DNA of 56,972 nt from Shewanella sp. MBTL60-007. GTDB taxonomy: Bacteria; Pseudomonadota; Gammaproteobacteria; Enterobacterales; Shewanellaceae. The translations under genes and the position numbers were made by a program. Position 1 is the first letter of the stretch; each line of letters opens with the position of its first letter. The notes under the pieces are model-generated. The model was not told where the DNA came from and did no database searches. It saw only the letters and a program-made list of their open reading frames with translations. The DNA lies in assembly GCF_019654915.1 (NCBI RefSeq), contig NZ_BPET01000037.1, positions 1 to 56,972 on the forward strand. The letters run 5' to 3'. This document shows, piece by piece, positions 16,095 to 25,330 of this stretch.

Positions 16095-19000
16095 ATGAAC
16101 TTAACCGTGTTGGTTGGCTCCATTGCCATCGTTTATGTGTTGCTGTTGTTTCTTCTCGCTTGGGGCGCGGAGCGATGGTTTGGCGGGATCACAAAGCGGA
16201 TCCAGACTTGGGTCTACGGTCTGAGTCTAGCCGTATACTGCTCTTCATGGAGTTTTCTTGGTACCGTTGGTCAGTCGGCGCAAGACTTATGGTCATTTCT
16301 CCCAATCTTTATCGGCCCAATCCTAATTTTTACACTTGGCTTTAGCTTGCTACGCAAGATGGTGATCGTGTCAAAAGCGCAAAATATCACCTCTGTTGCC
16401 GACTTTATCGCTGCTCGTTATGGTAAGTCTCAGCTTCTAGCTGCGATTGTGACGCTTATTGCCCTGTTTGGGATCATGCCTTATATCGCACTGCAGTTGA
16501 AAGCCATGGTGTTTAGTCTTAACCTTTTCCAACCCGATGGTGCCTTGTTTGATGGTGCGGTTGTCTCTCTGATTATTACAGCTATCTTGGCAGTGTTTGC
16601 CATTCTATTTGGTACTCGTAAGCTTGATGCGACCGAGCATAATCCTGGGATGATGCTGGCTATTGCCTTTGAGTCGCTTGTAAAACTTGGGGCATTCTTA
16701 CTTGTAGGAATCGTGATTAGTTTTGCTGTGTTTGATGGCTTTGCTGATATTTGGCAACAGGCCAACGAGCGAGAGTTAATTAATGCCCCTAATATCCGTA
16801 TTGAATCGCTGATGCCAGAACTATTAGTGGGAATGGCTGCTTTTTTGTGTATGCCACGTCAGTTTCACGTGATGATGGTGGAGTGTGAGAATGAGAAAAC
16901 CATCTTAAAGGCGCGTTGGTTATTTCCTCTCTATCTGCTGTTGTTTGGCATATTTGTCGCTCCTTTGGCTCTGGCTGGCAAGTTATTGCTGGGCGATGCT
17001 GTGGCCGCTGACACTTATGTGATTAACTTGCCACTCGCGCTTAATCAGCCTTGGCTTGCCGTTGTCGCGCTCTTAGGTACACTTTCGGCGGCAACTGGCA
17101 TGGTTATAGTCGCGGTGGTGACCATTAGTGTCATGGTGAGTAATGAATGGCTGGTGCCATTGATGTTGCGCACAGGGCAAATTAAAGAGAAAAATTTTAG
17201 CCAGTTTTCACAGCTACTATTAAATGCGCGGCGTCTAGCGATTATATTAATTCTGGGCTTTGGTTATTTCAGTTATCTTTCCTTTATGGATAACGATTCC
17301 TTGTCATCGTTAGGAATGTTGTCTTTTGGTGCCTTTGCACAGCTTGCTCCAGCGCTGATAGGTGGTATGTATTGGAAGCATGGCAATCGAGGTGGCGTAT
17401 TTTTGGGTCTTGGTGTTGGCTTTAGTTTGTGGTGTTATATTTTGTTGCAGGGGGCTGTCAATTCTCCTGCAATTGTTACCACAGAATTTGCACTGCTTGA
17501 TTCAATTACTCCTAATGTGCGCGACATTTTAATTGCGTTGTTGGCAAATTGTGCTTGCTATATGTTGGGCTCAGTTTGGTTTAGAGCAGGAGTTGCCGAG
17601 CGTATGCAAGCGAGTGCTTTTGTGACGCCAGGTCAACTAAAAAAAGATACCAATCGTAAAAGTGCGCCTGTTTCACAACAGGATTTACTTATTTTAGCCA
17701 GTCGCTTTGTTAGCCCAACACGAGCTTATGAAAGTTTTTCTGCGTTTTCCGAAGAAGCAGTCAAAAGTGATAGTTGGCATAAGGCTGCATCGGCAGAGCT
17801 TATCGCTCATACCGAACATATGTTAGCTGGCGTCTTGGGCGCATCTAGCGCCTCTCTCGTTCTAGATTCCGTACTCCAGGGGCGTGATTTGGCCCTAGAT
17901 GAAGTGTTCAGTCTAGTCGATGAAGCCTCATCGAAGATTATCTTAAGTCAAGATATGTTGCGTGGCGCGATTGAGCATGCCTATGAAGGCATGAGTGTGG
18001 TCGATAAAGATCTAAACCTCGTCGCATGGAACTATAAATATGCTGAGCTATATGACTACCCAGAAAACTTCCTTCAGGCTGGAATGCCTATCAGCGATGT
18101 GGTGCGTTTTAATGCTAGCCGTGGTTTTTGTGGAGAGGGTAAGGTAGAGGAGCAAGTCGAAAAGCGGGTACAGCATATGCGTAATGGCACGCCTCATGTA
18201 TCTGAGCGACAACGTAAAGATGGCAAGGTGATCAAAATTCAAGGTAACCCTATGCCTAGCGGTGGTTTTGTAATGACCTTTACCGATATTACTCAGTATC
18301 GTCAGCAAGCGAAGGCACTGCAGCAAGCCAATGAGACATTAGAAGCCAGAGTTAAAGAGCGTACTTATGAGCTATCTATGCTCAACAGCCAACTTTTAGA
18401 GGCAAAGGCCCAAGAAGAAAACGCTAATGCTTCTAAAAGTCGATTCTTGGCAGCAGTGGGTCATGATCTAATGCAACCTTTAAATGCGGCTAGGCTGTTT
18501 ACCGCCTCTTTATCTCAGTACCCAAATCTGGATCAGGAGGGAAAAACGACTCTTAACCATGTCAATAGCTCGCTGAAAATCGCGGGAGAGTTACTTACCG
18601 ACTTACTTGATATCTCTAAGCTTGATTCCGATATGGTGGAAGTTAATCGGCGTGATTTTGCCATTGCCGATTTAATCGATGGCTTAGCCGTTGAGTTTGA
18701 TGCTATGTCCAAGGATTGTTTGATTAAATTCAGTTTTGTTTCTAGTTCGGTAACCATCAACTCAGATCCGAGTCTACTGCGACGTGTATTACAAAACTTC
18801 CTGACCAATGCCTATCGATATGCTAAAGGCAATAGAGTCCTGTTAGGTTGTCGTCGGCGTGGCGAAGATCTTGAAATACAGGTGATAGATACAGGCTGCG
18901 GTATCGATGAGAGTGAAACAACGGAAATTTTTAAAGAGTTTAAGAGACTTGATAACCCACAGAGTAAAAGTGTGAGCGGTTTGGGGCTTGGCTTGGCGAT

Positions 19001-19523
19001 TGCCGATAGAATTAGTCGGGTGTTATCCCACGAGATCAATGTGAGTTCAGAGCTTGGAAAAGGTTCGATATTTTCAATACGAGTGCCCATTGGTAAAAAG
19101 AATACTGCACCTAAGCCTAAGAAGGCTCCTTCACTATTACAGCCACTGGCAGGAGTAAAGGTTCTGTGTATCGATAATGAAGAGGCCATTTTAGCAGGGC
19201 TTGAGAGTTTATTGAGCCGTTGGCAGTGTGAGGTGATTTGTGCAAATGATCTAGCTGATGCGCGTATAAAGCTCGGATTGAAAGGGGTTGCACCAGATAT
19301 CGTTCTCGCCGATTACCATTTGGATAATGGCCAAAATGGCGTTGATGCGATGGATGGGATCCGCAGCCTATACGGAGAGCACTTGCCTGGTATTTTGATC
19401 ACCGCCAATACACAGAAAGAGTTGATTGACGATATGCAGCGCCGTGGATATCACTATATGGCTAAGATGGTGAAACCTGCCGCATTAAGGGCATTAATCT
19501 CAAGTTTGGTGAGAAAAGGTTAA
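16095..19523 (+). CDS. crbS: CrbS-type hybrid sensor histidine kinase with SLC5 transporter-like domain
   Basis: A 1142-residue acetate-switch sensor. The N-terminal half (about 1-520) has 12-13 hydrophobic segments resembling the sodium:solute symporter family. A STAC-like linker follows (about 530-640), then a PAS domain (about 645-755) with the phrase AYEGMSVVDKDLNLVAWN, a coiled coil, the histidine kinase with phospho-acceptor His790 in AVGHDLMQPLNA, the ATPase domain (GLGLGLAIADR), and a C-terminal receiver with Asp1073 in VLADYHLDN. The order SLC5-STAC-PAS-HK-REC is that of CrbS. Start ATG 16095 was chosen because it opens the first membrane helix; an upstream in-frame codon at 16023 adds an unlikely 24 residues. 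It is divergent from acs. Whether it still transports anything is unknown. Confidence 0.88.
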   Translation: MNLTVLVGSIAIVYVLLLFLLAWGAERWFGGITKRIQTWVYGLSLAVYCSSWSFLGTVGQSAQDLWSFLPIFIGPILIFTLGFSLLRKMVIVSKAQNITSVADFIAARYGKSQLLAAIVTLIALFGIMPYIALQLKAMVFSLNLFQPDGALFDGAVVSLIITAILAVFAILFGTRKLDATEHNPGMMLAIAFESLVKLGAFLLVGIVISFAVFDGFADIWQQANERELINAPNIRIESLMPELLVGMAAFLCMPRQFHVMMVECENEKTILKARWLFPLYLLLFGIFVAPLALAGKLLLGDAVAADTYVINLPLALNQPWLAVVALLGTLSAATGMVIVAVVTISVMVSNEWLVPLMLRTGQIKEKNFSQFSQLLLNARRLAIILILGFGYFSYLSFMDNDSLSSLGMLSFGAFAQLAPALIGGMYWKHGNRGGVFLGLGVGFSLWCYILLQGAVNSPAIVTTEFALLDSITPNVRDILIALLANCACYMLGSVWFRAGVAERMQASAFVTPGQLKKDTNRKSAPVSQQDLLILASRFVSPTRAYESFSAFSEEAVKSDSWHKAASAELIAHTEHMLAGVLGASSASLVLDSVLQGRDLALDEVFSLVDEASSKIILSQDMLRGAIEHAYEGMSVVDKDLNLVAWNYKYAELYDYPENFLQAGMPISDVVRFNASRGFCGEGKVEEQVEKRVQHMRNGTPHVSERQRKDGKVIKIQGNPMPSGGFVMTFTDITQYRQQAKALQQANETLEARVKERTYELSMLNSQLLEAKAQEENANASKSRFLAAVGHDLMQPLNAARLFTASLSQYPNLDQEGKTTLNHVNSSLKIAGELLTDLLDISKLDSDMVEVNRRDFAIADLIDGLAVEFDAMSKDCLIKFSFVSSSVTINSDPSLLRRVLQNFLTNAYRYAKGNRVLLGCRRRGEDLEIQVIDTGCGIDESETTEIFKEFKRLDNPQSKSVSGLGLGLAIADRISRVLSHEINVSSELGKGSIFSIRVPIGKKNTAPKPKKAPSLLQPLAGVKVLCIDNEEAILAGLESLLSRWQCEVICANDLADARIKLGLKGVAPDIVLADYHLDNGQNGVDAMDGIRSLYGEHLPGILITANTQKELIDDMQRRGYHYMAKMVKPAALRALISSLVRKG

Positions 19524-19537
19524 AGAGTGTGTGATTA

Positions 19538-19572
19538 CGACATAATAAAGAGGCATAGTCTTTATTATGTCG
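19538..19572. terminator. Bidirectional hairpin between crbS and the repeat lipoprotein
   Basis: A perfect 14-bp stem, CGACATAATAAAGA with TCTTTATTATGTCG, around a 7-base loop, between convergent genes. There is no long T run outside the stem, so efficiency is uncertain. Confidence 0.65.
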
Positions 19573-19580
19573 GCTCAATA

Positions 19581-19913
19581 TTATTCAACTTTGACCGGCG
19601 TGAGTCCTTGATCACGTGACTCTACAGCGGTTTCGAGATCAAAGCCGCTCATCTTCCAGCTTTTTGCTTCTTCAGGATTGAAGGATTGGTTTTTCCAACT
19701 TTGTGCACTGTCTAAGTTGAATCCTTGTTTAGCCCATGCGCTAGATTGCTCTGCATTAAATCCCGCACCTTTCCAAGCCTGAGCTTGCTCAGCATTAAAG
19801 CCAATCTCTTTCCATGCTGCAATGTCTCTTTCAGACATGCCTTTCCAAGTTGCAGGGGAAGAGGCGCAAGCACTGAGTACTAAAGCGATGAGTGCGATAC
19901 CAAGTTTTTTCAT
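19581..19913 (-). CDS. Small lipoprotein with five 13-residue Trp/Gly-Phe repeats
   Basis: A 110-residue predicted lipoprotein: basic start, hydrophobic run and lipobox LSAC (Cys16). The rest is five consecutive 13-residue units of the form (A/S)WK..GFN.EQA., beginning at AWKEIGFNAEQAQ and ending with SWKMSGFDLETAV. Each unit keeps Trp at position 2 and Phe at position 7, with an Asn or Asp next. Such spacing suits a short helical repeat, perhaps a scaffold or interaction surface at the outer membrane. I do not recognise a characterised homologue. It lies between crbS and the PuuB-like gene but on the opposite strand, with its own promoter region. Confidence 0.75.
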   Translation of the reverse strand: MKKLGIALIALVLSACASSPATWKGMSERDIAAWKEIGFNAEQAQAWKGAGFNAEQSSAWAKQGFNLDSAQSWKNQSFNPEEAKSWKMSGFDLETAVESRDQGLTPVKVE

Positions 19914-20249
19914 ATCACTTTCCTTTGTTATTCAATGATTTCTAGTGGCTTTCTAAGCCGGAGTGTCACGATTCGTCGACGGCCTAAATCGCATGATTGA
20001 GCATTTGATTATGTAGACATTCACTATTGAAGATAGTCGTTGAATATAGACTCGACAAGTGGCTATTGGCATTAGAGTAAATGGAAATCCCGTTAAAAAA
20101 GGAGAGAAGAGTGTTGAGAAAATATGGAGCTTTATCGGCCTTTTTCTCAAGTCTTGACCAATGTTGTTTCTGATGGATATACTGAACAAATAGTCTTTAA
20201 TGTAAAAAATTTAAAACAAGAAGTAAGCCATTACTCAAAGGGAATGAAG
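19914..20249. other. Intergenic region between divergent lipoprotein and PuuB-like genes
   Basis: About 336 bases. The right part holds the PuuB-like promoter. The left part must hold the lipoprotein promoter and has no motif I can name. A TAGACT half-site occurs near 20048, without a partner arm. Confidence 0.4.
20154..20183 (+). promoter_or_regulatory. Predicted sigma-70 promoter of the PuuB-like gene
   Basis: TTGACC (20154-20159) and TATACT (20178-20183) are separated by 18 bases. The promoter lies inside the longest possible reading frame (from 20124), which supports the downstream start at 20250. Confidence 0.6.
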
Positions 20250-21539
20250 ATGTCTGAGCCACGCTGCAAGTCTTATTACAATGCCACCATTAACGAAGAA
20301 ACCAATTACCCAGAGTTAGAGGGGGAGCTTCGTGTCGATGTTGCAATTGTTGGTGGCGGTTTTACTGGCGTAGCAACGGCGTTAGAACTTTCAGAGAAAG
20401 GTTATAAGGTAGCCTTGCTTGAGGCCAATAAAATAGGCTGGGGCGCAACTGGACGTAATGGCGGACAAGTCACGGGAAGCCTTTCAGGTGATGAAGCTAT
20501 GACTAAGCAGCTTCGCAAGCGTATTGGCAGTGATGCTGAACAGTATGTGTGGAACATGCGTTGGCGTGGCCATGAGATCATTAAAGAACGGGTAAAAAAA
20601 TATAATATTAGCTGTGACTTAAAGTATGGTCATCTTCATACCGCTTATAAAACAAGCCATTTAAGGGAGCTTGAGAAAACCTATGCTGAAGGCTGTCAGC
20701 GTGGTATGGAAAGCGACTTAGCTATGCTCACTAAGCCTGAGTTAGATGAATATATTGGCACCCCCTTATATCACGGTGGACTGCTTAATAAGCGTAATAT
20801 GCATCTGCACTCGGTTAATCTCTGTATTGGCGAGGCGAGGGCGGCAGAATGTCTAGGAGCATTAATATTTGAGCATTCTGCGGTAATCGACATCGATGAT
20901 GGTCCATTAGCAACGGTGACGACGGCTAAAGGGAAAGTGCTAGCTAATCGCGTAGTTTTGGCTGGTAACGCCTACCATAAATTAGCCCGTAGAAAATTAC
21001 GGGGTATGCTGTTTCCTGCATCTTTGGGGAATTGCGCAACAGCTCAATTGCCATCAGAGCTTGCGAAGAGCTTAATTCCAAAGGATGTTGCCGTTTACGA
21101 TACTCGCTTCGTGTTGGATTATTATCGCTTAACAGCTGATAACCGTTTGATGTTCGGTGGTGGCACTAATTATTCTGGACGTGACTCAAAAGATGTTGCT
21201 GCTGAGCTACGACCTGCATTGGAGCGAACCTTTCCACAACTCAAAGGTGTTGAAATTGAATTTGGTTGGACTGGAATGGCGGGGATTGTGCTTAATCGAA
21301 TTCCTCAACTTGGTAAAGTATCGCCTAATGTGTATTACTGCCAAGGTTATTCAGGCCATGGTGTGGCTACATCTCATATTATGGGCGAAATTATGGCAAA
21401 CGCCGTAGCTGGCGAGTTGCAAGAGTTTGACTTATTTGCGCAGATGTCTCATTACCGTATTCCACTTAATGAGTGGTTTGGTAATCAAGCATTAGCGCTC
21501 GGTATGATGTACTACAAGGTGATGGAAAACTTTCGATAA
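20250..21539 (+). CDS. FAD-dependent oxidoreductase, gamma-glutamylputrescine oxidase (PuuB) family
   Basis: A 429-residue D-amino-acid-oxidase-like flavoprotein. The FAD dinucleotide-binding motif VAIVGGGFTG covers residues 31-40, and ATGRNGGQV follows. The C-terminal half carries LDYYRLTADNRLMFGGG and YYCQGYSGHGV, both close to the Escherichia coli PuuB sequence. PuuB oxidises gamma-glutamylputrescine in putrescine breakdown. No other puu genes are nearby, so substrate is uncertain; similar enzymes act on other amines or sarcosine-like compounds. ATG 20250 was chosen for its AAGGG ribosome binding site with 7-base spacing and its position after a good promoter. It ends convergent with crbR. 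Confidence 0.8.
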   Translation: MSEPRCKSYYNATINEETNYPELEGELRVDVAIVGGGFTGVATALELSEKGYKVALLEANKIGWGATGRNGGQVTGSLSGDEAMTKQLRKRIGSDAEQYVWNMRWRGHEIIKERVKKYNISCDLKYGHLHTAYKTSHLRELEKTYAEGCQRGMESDLAMLTKPELDEYIGTPLYHGGLLNKRNMHLHSVNLCIGEARAAECLGALIFEHSAVIDIDDGPLATVTTAKGKVLANRVVLAGNAYHKLARRKLRGMLFPASLGNCATAQLPSELAKSLIPKDVAVYDTRFVLDYYRLTADNRLMFGGGTNYSGRDSKDVAAELRPALERTFPQLKGVEIEFGWTGMAGIVLNRIPQLGKVSPNVYYCQGYSGHGVATSHIMGEIMANAVAGELQEFDLFAQMSHYRIPLNEWFGNQALALGMMYYKVMENFR

Positions 21540-21588
21540 AGCGACACCGATAGAGTCATATAGATAAAGTTGAGGTATATGTCAGTCA

Positions 21589-21625
21589 TAAAAAAACCGC
21601 TGCAATATTTGTCAGCGGATTTTTT
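21589..21625. terminator. Bidirectional terminator between the PuuB-like gene and crbR
   Basis: CCGCTG (21597-21602) pairs with CAGCGG (21613-21618), flanked by an A run on the left and a T run on the right, so it can act on both strands. Confidence 0.8.
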
Positions 21626-21660
21626 ACAGTCGAAGCTAGTAAAGTAAGGGGGGAGCCGAC

Positions 21661-22320
21661 TTAGAGGTCGACCTTTTCCATCTCCAGCTGTTGCAAGGCT
21701 ATTACTGCTTGGGTGCGATTTCTGACCCCAAGCTTTCTAAATATCGCTGTTGCATGGGCTTTAATGGTGGCTTCAGAGACTTCAAGATCATAAGCGATCT
21801 GTTTATTAAGCAGGCCTTCGGCAAACATCTGTAGCACTTTATATTGCTGTGGCGTCAGATCCGCAAGTTTACTGGCCATCAGGTTAGTTTCATCTTCATT
21901 TATCTCTTGAAGTTCAACGCCTTGAGGTAACCACACATCACCAAATAAAACGGCTTCTAGAGCTTCTGCTAATGTTTCCATCGAAGACGACTTTGGAATG
22001 AAGCCGGAGCTACCGTAATGGATTGCGCGACTGATGGTGAGGTTATCTTCATGAGCGGAGATTACAACCACAGGTAAGTCTTGAAAATGAGTTCTTAGGT
22101 GAATAAGCGTAGAGTAACCATGGGATCCTGGCATCTGCAGATCTAATAACACCACATCATATTCAATGTCGCTTCTTTCGAGTAGGGCTTGCAGCGCATC
22201 GGCGCTATCAGCTTCAAACCATTGGGTATTTTTAAACTCAGACGATAAAGCTTGTCTTAGAGCATTTCTAAATAACGGGTGGTCATCGGCAATAATAATA
22301 TTTAAATTTTCAGGCTTCAT
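21661..22320 (-). CDS. crbR: CrbR-type LuxR-family response regulator
   Basis: A 219-residue NarL/FixJ-type regulator. The receiver domain has the acidic pocket ADD near residue 12 and phospho-acceptor Asp60 in VVLLDLQMPG. The C-terminal LuxR helix-turn-helix (about 150-212) reads LTPQQYKVLQMFAEGLLNKQIAY and SEATIKAHATAIFRKLGVRNR. As the only response regulator next to the kinase CrbS and near acs, it is the likely partner. ATG 22320 was chosen over an in-frame TTG 42 bases upstream because the receiver begins immediately after it. A TTAGACT/AGTCTAA palindrome 119 bases upstream suggests autoregulation. Confidence 0.85.
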   Translation of the reverse strand: MKPENLNIIIADDHPLFRNALRQALSSEFKNTQWFEADSADALQALLERSDIEYDVVLLDLQMPGSHGYSTLIHLRTHFQDLPVVVISAHEDNLTISRAIHYGSSGFIPKSSSMETLAEALEAVLFGDVWLPQGVELQEINEDETNLMASKLADLTPQQYKVLQMFAEGLLNKQIAYDLEVSEATIKAHATAIFRKLGVRNRTQAVIALQQLEMEKVDL

Positions 22321-22438
22321 GGCTTTATAAGGTTGTGTTGGTTGCGCGTGAAGATAGTTCAATGTAACAGATAAATGACAGGGGATTCTATGGCTTTAAG
22401 CTTGAAAAGTTACTATTTGTTAAAATAAGTTCAGAAGT

Positions 22439-22452
22439 TAGACTTTAGTCTA
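22439..22452. promoter_or_regulatory. Palindromic operator upstream of crbR
   Basis: TAGACTTTAGTCTA, extended by one pair to a 16-bp perfect palindrome (22438-22453). It matches the acs-crbS operator in 12 of 14 positions, differing only by a compensated pair, as expected for two sites of one dimeric regulator. Confidence 0.6.
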
Positions 22453-22516
22453 AAGTGATAGTGATGAGCTTTTTAGAGATAATGGCAGCGAAATGACAGT
22501 AGCAGTTATATAGCAA

Positions 22517-22536
22517 AGGGCTAAGGTTATAGCCCT
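22517..22536 (-). terminator. Possible weak terminator after the thioesterase gene
   Basis: AGGGCTA (22517-22523) and TAGCCCT (22530-22536) form a 7-bp stem. On the minus strand only three T residues follow directly, so it is weak. Confidence 0.35.
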
Positions 22537-22570
22537 CTGTTCTGCTTACGCTTATCGAAAGTGATACTTG

Positions 22571-22999
22571 TTAATTATGGGGTGGCCAAACAGCGGTTGG
22601 CTTTCTTTGTTCATCAACGGCAACAAAGGTAAATACACCACGAATAGCATGCTCTCTCAGATCTTGATACATATCTTCCACGAAAATATTGACTTCAACT
22701 TTAATTGAAGTATTACCAACATGGATCACTCGGGCAATGAGCTCGGCTAGAGTACCGGCAGGGATAGGTTTGTTAAAATCGATTCTGTCTGAGCTTACTG
22801 TGACTAGGTTTTTGCGGCAAAATCGGGTCGCAGCGATAAAAGCGGTCTCATCCATCCAAGCTAACGCTTCTCCACCAAATAGTGTGTTGTGATGATTAGT
22901 AATAGAGGGGAATACTGCTTTAATGACACGGGCTTCAGATTGTTCGATTCGAAGGGCTACATCTTCGGGAAATTGTGAAGGAGTTTGAGTTAAAGGCAT
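22571..22999 (-). CDS. Acyl-CoA thioesterase, hotdog fold (YciA/BFIT type)
   Basis: A 142-residue hotdog thioesterase. The conserved segment NTLFGGEALAWMDETAFIAA contains the helix and the catalytic Asp/Glu region typical of the cytosolic acyl-CoA thioester hydrolases, and the following strands VTVSSDRIDFNKPIPAGTL match the same family. It should cleave acyl-CoA to free acid and CoA. Chain-length preference cannot be read. It is a single gene with its own promoter region, next to but not overlapping crbR and aroH. Confidence 0.85.
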   Translation of the reverse strand: MPLTQTPSQFPEDVALRIEQSEARVIKAVFPSITNHHNTLFGGEALAWMDETAFIAATRFCRKNLVTVSSDRIDFNKPIPAGTLAELIARVIHVGNTSIKVEVNIFVEDMYQDLREHAIRGVFTFVAVDEQRKPTAVWPPHN

Positions 23000-23192
23000 A
23001 CGGCAACCTATGGTTATGCATTTGGAGGCGAGATTATAGTCGATTTTGTAATTTTATAACAGGTTGTCTTGGAGGGGGTCTGAGACGGCTGGAGAGAATG
23101 GAGTTCTCTGCTATAAAACACGATAGGTGTAATGTGATATCTCTTGGATTTACGGATCAGCAAGTTTTGTCTACTTGATAAAATAACGGCAT

Positions 23193-23229
23193 AAAAAAAC
23201 GTACCGACTGATTGAGAGGGTACGTTTTT
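23193..23229 (-). terminator. Terminator of the DAHP synthase gene
   Basis: AAAAACGTACC (23195-23205) pairs with GGTACGTTTTT (23219-23229), an 11-bp stem with a T run on the minus strand, 18 bases after the stop codon. Confidence 0.88.
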
Positions 23230-23246
23230 CTTCTAGTTTTTAAGTA

Positions 23247-24314
23247 CTATTTTTGCTGTAAGCGCTGCATACGAGTACGTGACGCCTTGGCAAGATCACT
23301 TAATAGCTTTTCTGAGTCTTCCCAATGAATGCAGGCATCGGTGATGCTTTTGCCGTAGGTTAGCTCTTCACCAGGTATGACTTTCTGGTTGCCTTCTTCG
23401 ATAAAGCTTTCTGCCATAATACCCGCGATGGCAGTTTCACCATTAACCATCTGCTGAATAATAGACTCGGCTACGTTGAGTTGCTCTTTATGCATCTTGC
23501 GGCTGTTACCGTGACTAAAGTCAACAACCATGCGCTGAGTCACACCGACACTATCGAGTTGGGCTGCGGCTTTTCGAATATCTTCAGCGTGGTAGTTTGG
23601 CTCTTTACCACCACGTAAGATGATGTGACCAAATGGGTTACCGTGAGTGCGGTACACAGCCATTGCACCATCTTTATCTGGTGAGTAGAAGATATGCGGG
23701 GCTTGCGCTGCGCGCACAGCATCAACTGCAATATCGATATTGCCATCGGTACCGTTTTTAAAGCCTACAGGGCAAGAAAGCGCTGACGCCATCTCGCGGT
23801 GAATTTGACTTTCAGTAGTACGAGCTCCAATCGCGCCCCAAGTGATCAGATCGGCAATATATTGGCCGTTGACCATATCTAGAAACTCAGTCGCGATAGG
23901 CAACTTAAGTTCAGTAATTTGCTGTAATAGGTGACGTGCTTTACGTAAGCCTTTGTTCGGGCTAAAGCTGCCATCTAAGTCTGGATCGGAAATCAATCCT
24001 TTCCAGCCAACTGTTGTACGTGGCTTTTCAAAGTAGACACGCATCAAGATACACAAATCATCTTTATATTGCTGGTGGAGCTTAGCTAAGCGCTGTGCGT
24101 AGTCTAAAGCTGCTTCAGTGTCATGGATTGAGCAAGGGCCAATAATCACAAGTAAGCGTTGGTCTTCACCATTAATAATGGCTTCAACTTCATGACGTTG
24201 CTGAACTAGGTAGTCAGCGGCATCTTGTGTTAAAGGATATTCAGAAGCGAGTTGTGCAGGTGAAATTACCTTACATAAAAGGGAAGTGCGGAGTTCGTCT
24301 GTTTTAATGGTCAT
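23247..24314 (-). CDS. aroH: 3-deoxy-7-phosphoheptulonate (DAHP) synthase, AroH-like
   Basis: A 355-residue class I DAHP synthase that condenses phosphoenolpyruvate and erythrose 4-phosphate, the first step of aromatic amino acid synthesis. Visible motifs are LLVIIGPCSIHD with the metal-ligand Cys, EKPRTTVGWKG, GAIGARTTESQIHREMASAL, and DFSHGN. Of the three Escherichia coli isozymes the sequence is closest by eye to AroH (for example the TDELRT start and SPDKDG...GNPFGHII). That suggests tryptophan-type feedback, but sensitivity should be treated as inferred. It lies beside ppsR/ppsA, which supplies phosphoenolpyruvate, but is a separate transcription unit with its own terminator. Confidence 0.93.
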   Translation of the reverse strand: MTIKTDELRTSLLCKVISPAQLASEYPLTQDAADYLVQQRHEVEAIINGEDQRLLVIIGPCSIHDTEAALDYAQRLAKLHQQYKDDLCILMRVYFEKPRTTVGWKGLISDPDLDGSFSPNKGLRKARHLLQQITELKLPIATEFLDMVNGQYIADLITWGAIGARTTESQIHREMASALSCPVGFKNGTDGNIDIAVDAVRAAQAPHIFYSPDKDGAMAVYRTHGNPFGHIILRGGKEPNYHAEDIRKAAAQLDSVGVTQRMVVDFSHGNSRKMHKEQLNVAESIIQQMVNGETAIAGIMAESFIEEGNQKVIPGEELTYGKSITDACIHWEDSEKLLSDLAKASRTRMQRLQQK

Positions 24315-24449
24315 TCAAAATACCGAGCGTTCGTATGGGCTATCGCCTGATTACCTCGGATTATAACTAATAGTTTGGCTGTGCACAGTGGCAATTGCCT
24401 TAAAAGTGAGGCTAATTTTCATAATCGCGAAAATTACTTGGTATGAAAT

Positions 24450-24473
24450 CAAGGCTTTTTAAAAAAAGCCTTG
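24450..24473 (-). terminator. Hairpin after ppsR
   Basis: CAAGGCTTTTT pairs with AAAAAGCCTTG around a 2-base centre, 32 bases after the ppsR stop. The tail outside the stem is only moderately T-rich. Confidence 0.6.
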
Positions 24474-24504
24474 GTTTCTTGACGAGATAAAATGGGTATC
24501 GAGA

Positions 24505-25317
24505 TTAGAACATATGGCGCTTTAATCCTGTTTCTTCAAGGATTTTTGTGGCGATCTCTTCTACCGAATGATTAGTAGTGTTCACAAAAGGTATGCGTTC
24601 TTTCTTATACATCATTTCGACCTCTTTAACTTCCACACGGCATTGACGTAAAGATGAGTAACGACTATTAGACATACGGCTGTGGCGAATTTCGTGGAGG
24701 CGTTCAGGATCGATAGTCAGGCCGAATAGCTTATGTTTATTACGTTTAAGTGCTTCAGGCAGTTTAAGGTTATCCATGTCATCTTCGGTAAATGGATAGT
24801 TTGCCGCCTTGATACCAAATTGCATCGAAAGATAGAGACTCGATGGGGTTTTACCGCAACGGGATACCCCCAACAAAATAAGATCGGCTTTATCCATATG
24901 CTTCATGGTTTGGCCGTCATCATTTTCCATGGCGTAGTTGATAGCATCGATACGCGCTTCATAACTTTCATTGGCTTTACCATGGGTACGGTGCAGGGCT
25001 GGTGCAGCAGCAACACCTAGTTGCTTCTCTAATGGCGCGACAAAAGTGTTCAAAAAGTCATAATCTAAGCCTTCACTGCTATAGATGATGTCTCTGATCT
25101 CCGGTTTTACGATGGAGTGGAAAACTAGCGGTCTTTCACCTGTTGTAATAAAACAATCATTTATTTGTGCTTTAACAGCTTCCGCTTTCATTTCTGTTTC
25201 TACAAATGGAATTGTAAGTGCATCAAACTCAAGTGGAAATTGAGAAAGAACGGCATGTCCAAATACCTCTGCTGTGATCGCTGTCCCATCTGAGATATAA
25301 AATACTTTACGCAACAT
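24505..25317 (-). CDS. ppsR: PpsR, phosphoenolpyruvate synthase kinase/pyrophosphorylase
   Basis: A 270-residue DUF299-family bifunctional enzyme that inactivates PEP synthase by ADP-dependent phosphorylation of a Thr next to the catalytic His, and reactivates it by phosphorolysis. The P-loop GVSRCGKT is at residues 150-157, and the start is the family-typical [20 protein letters not shown] 25317 was chosen because AAGAGG precedes it at good spacing; the frame stays open 51 codons upstream, where it would run into the divergent ppsA promoter. It is divergent from its target ppsA, 126 bases apart, which is the usual arrangement. Confidence 0.94.
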   Translation of the reverse strand: MLRKVFYISDGTAITAEVFGHAVLSQFPLEFDALTIPFVETEMKAEAVKAQINDCFITTGERPLVFHSIVKPEIRDIIYSSEGLDYDFLNTFVAPLEKQLGVAAAPALHRTHGKANESYEARIDAINYAMENDDGQTMKHMDKADLILLGVSRCGKTPSSLYLSMQFGIKAANYPFTEDDMDNLKLPEALKRNKHKLFGLTIDPERLHEIRHSRMSNSRYSSLRQCRVEVKEVEMMYKKERIPFVNTTNHSVEEIATKILEETGLKRHMF

Positions 25318-25330
25318 TTCGGCCTCTTGT

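Noticed and set aside
20124..20249. N-terminal extension of the PuuB-like protein from ATG 20124
   Set aside because: A TTGACC-18-TATACT promoter lies inside it and a good ribosome binding site precedes ATG 20250, where the family-typical N terminus begins.
24315..24449. TrpR operator or trp leader upstream of the AroH-like gene
   Set aside because: Only a short AACTAATAGTT inverted repeat is visible near 24366. It does not match the TrpR consensus well, and no leader peptide with tryptophan codons is present.
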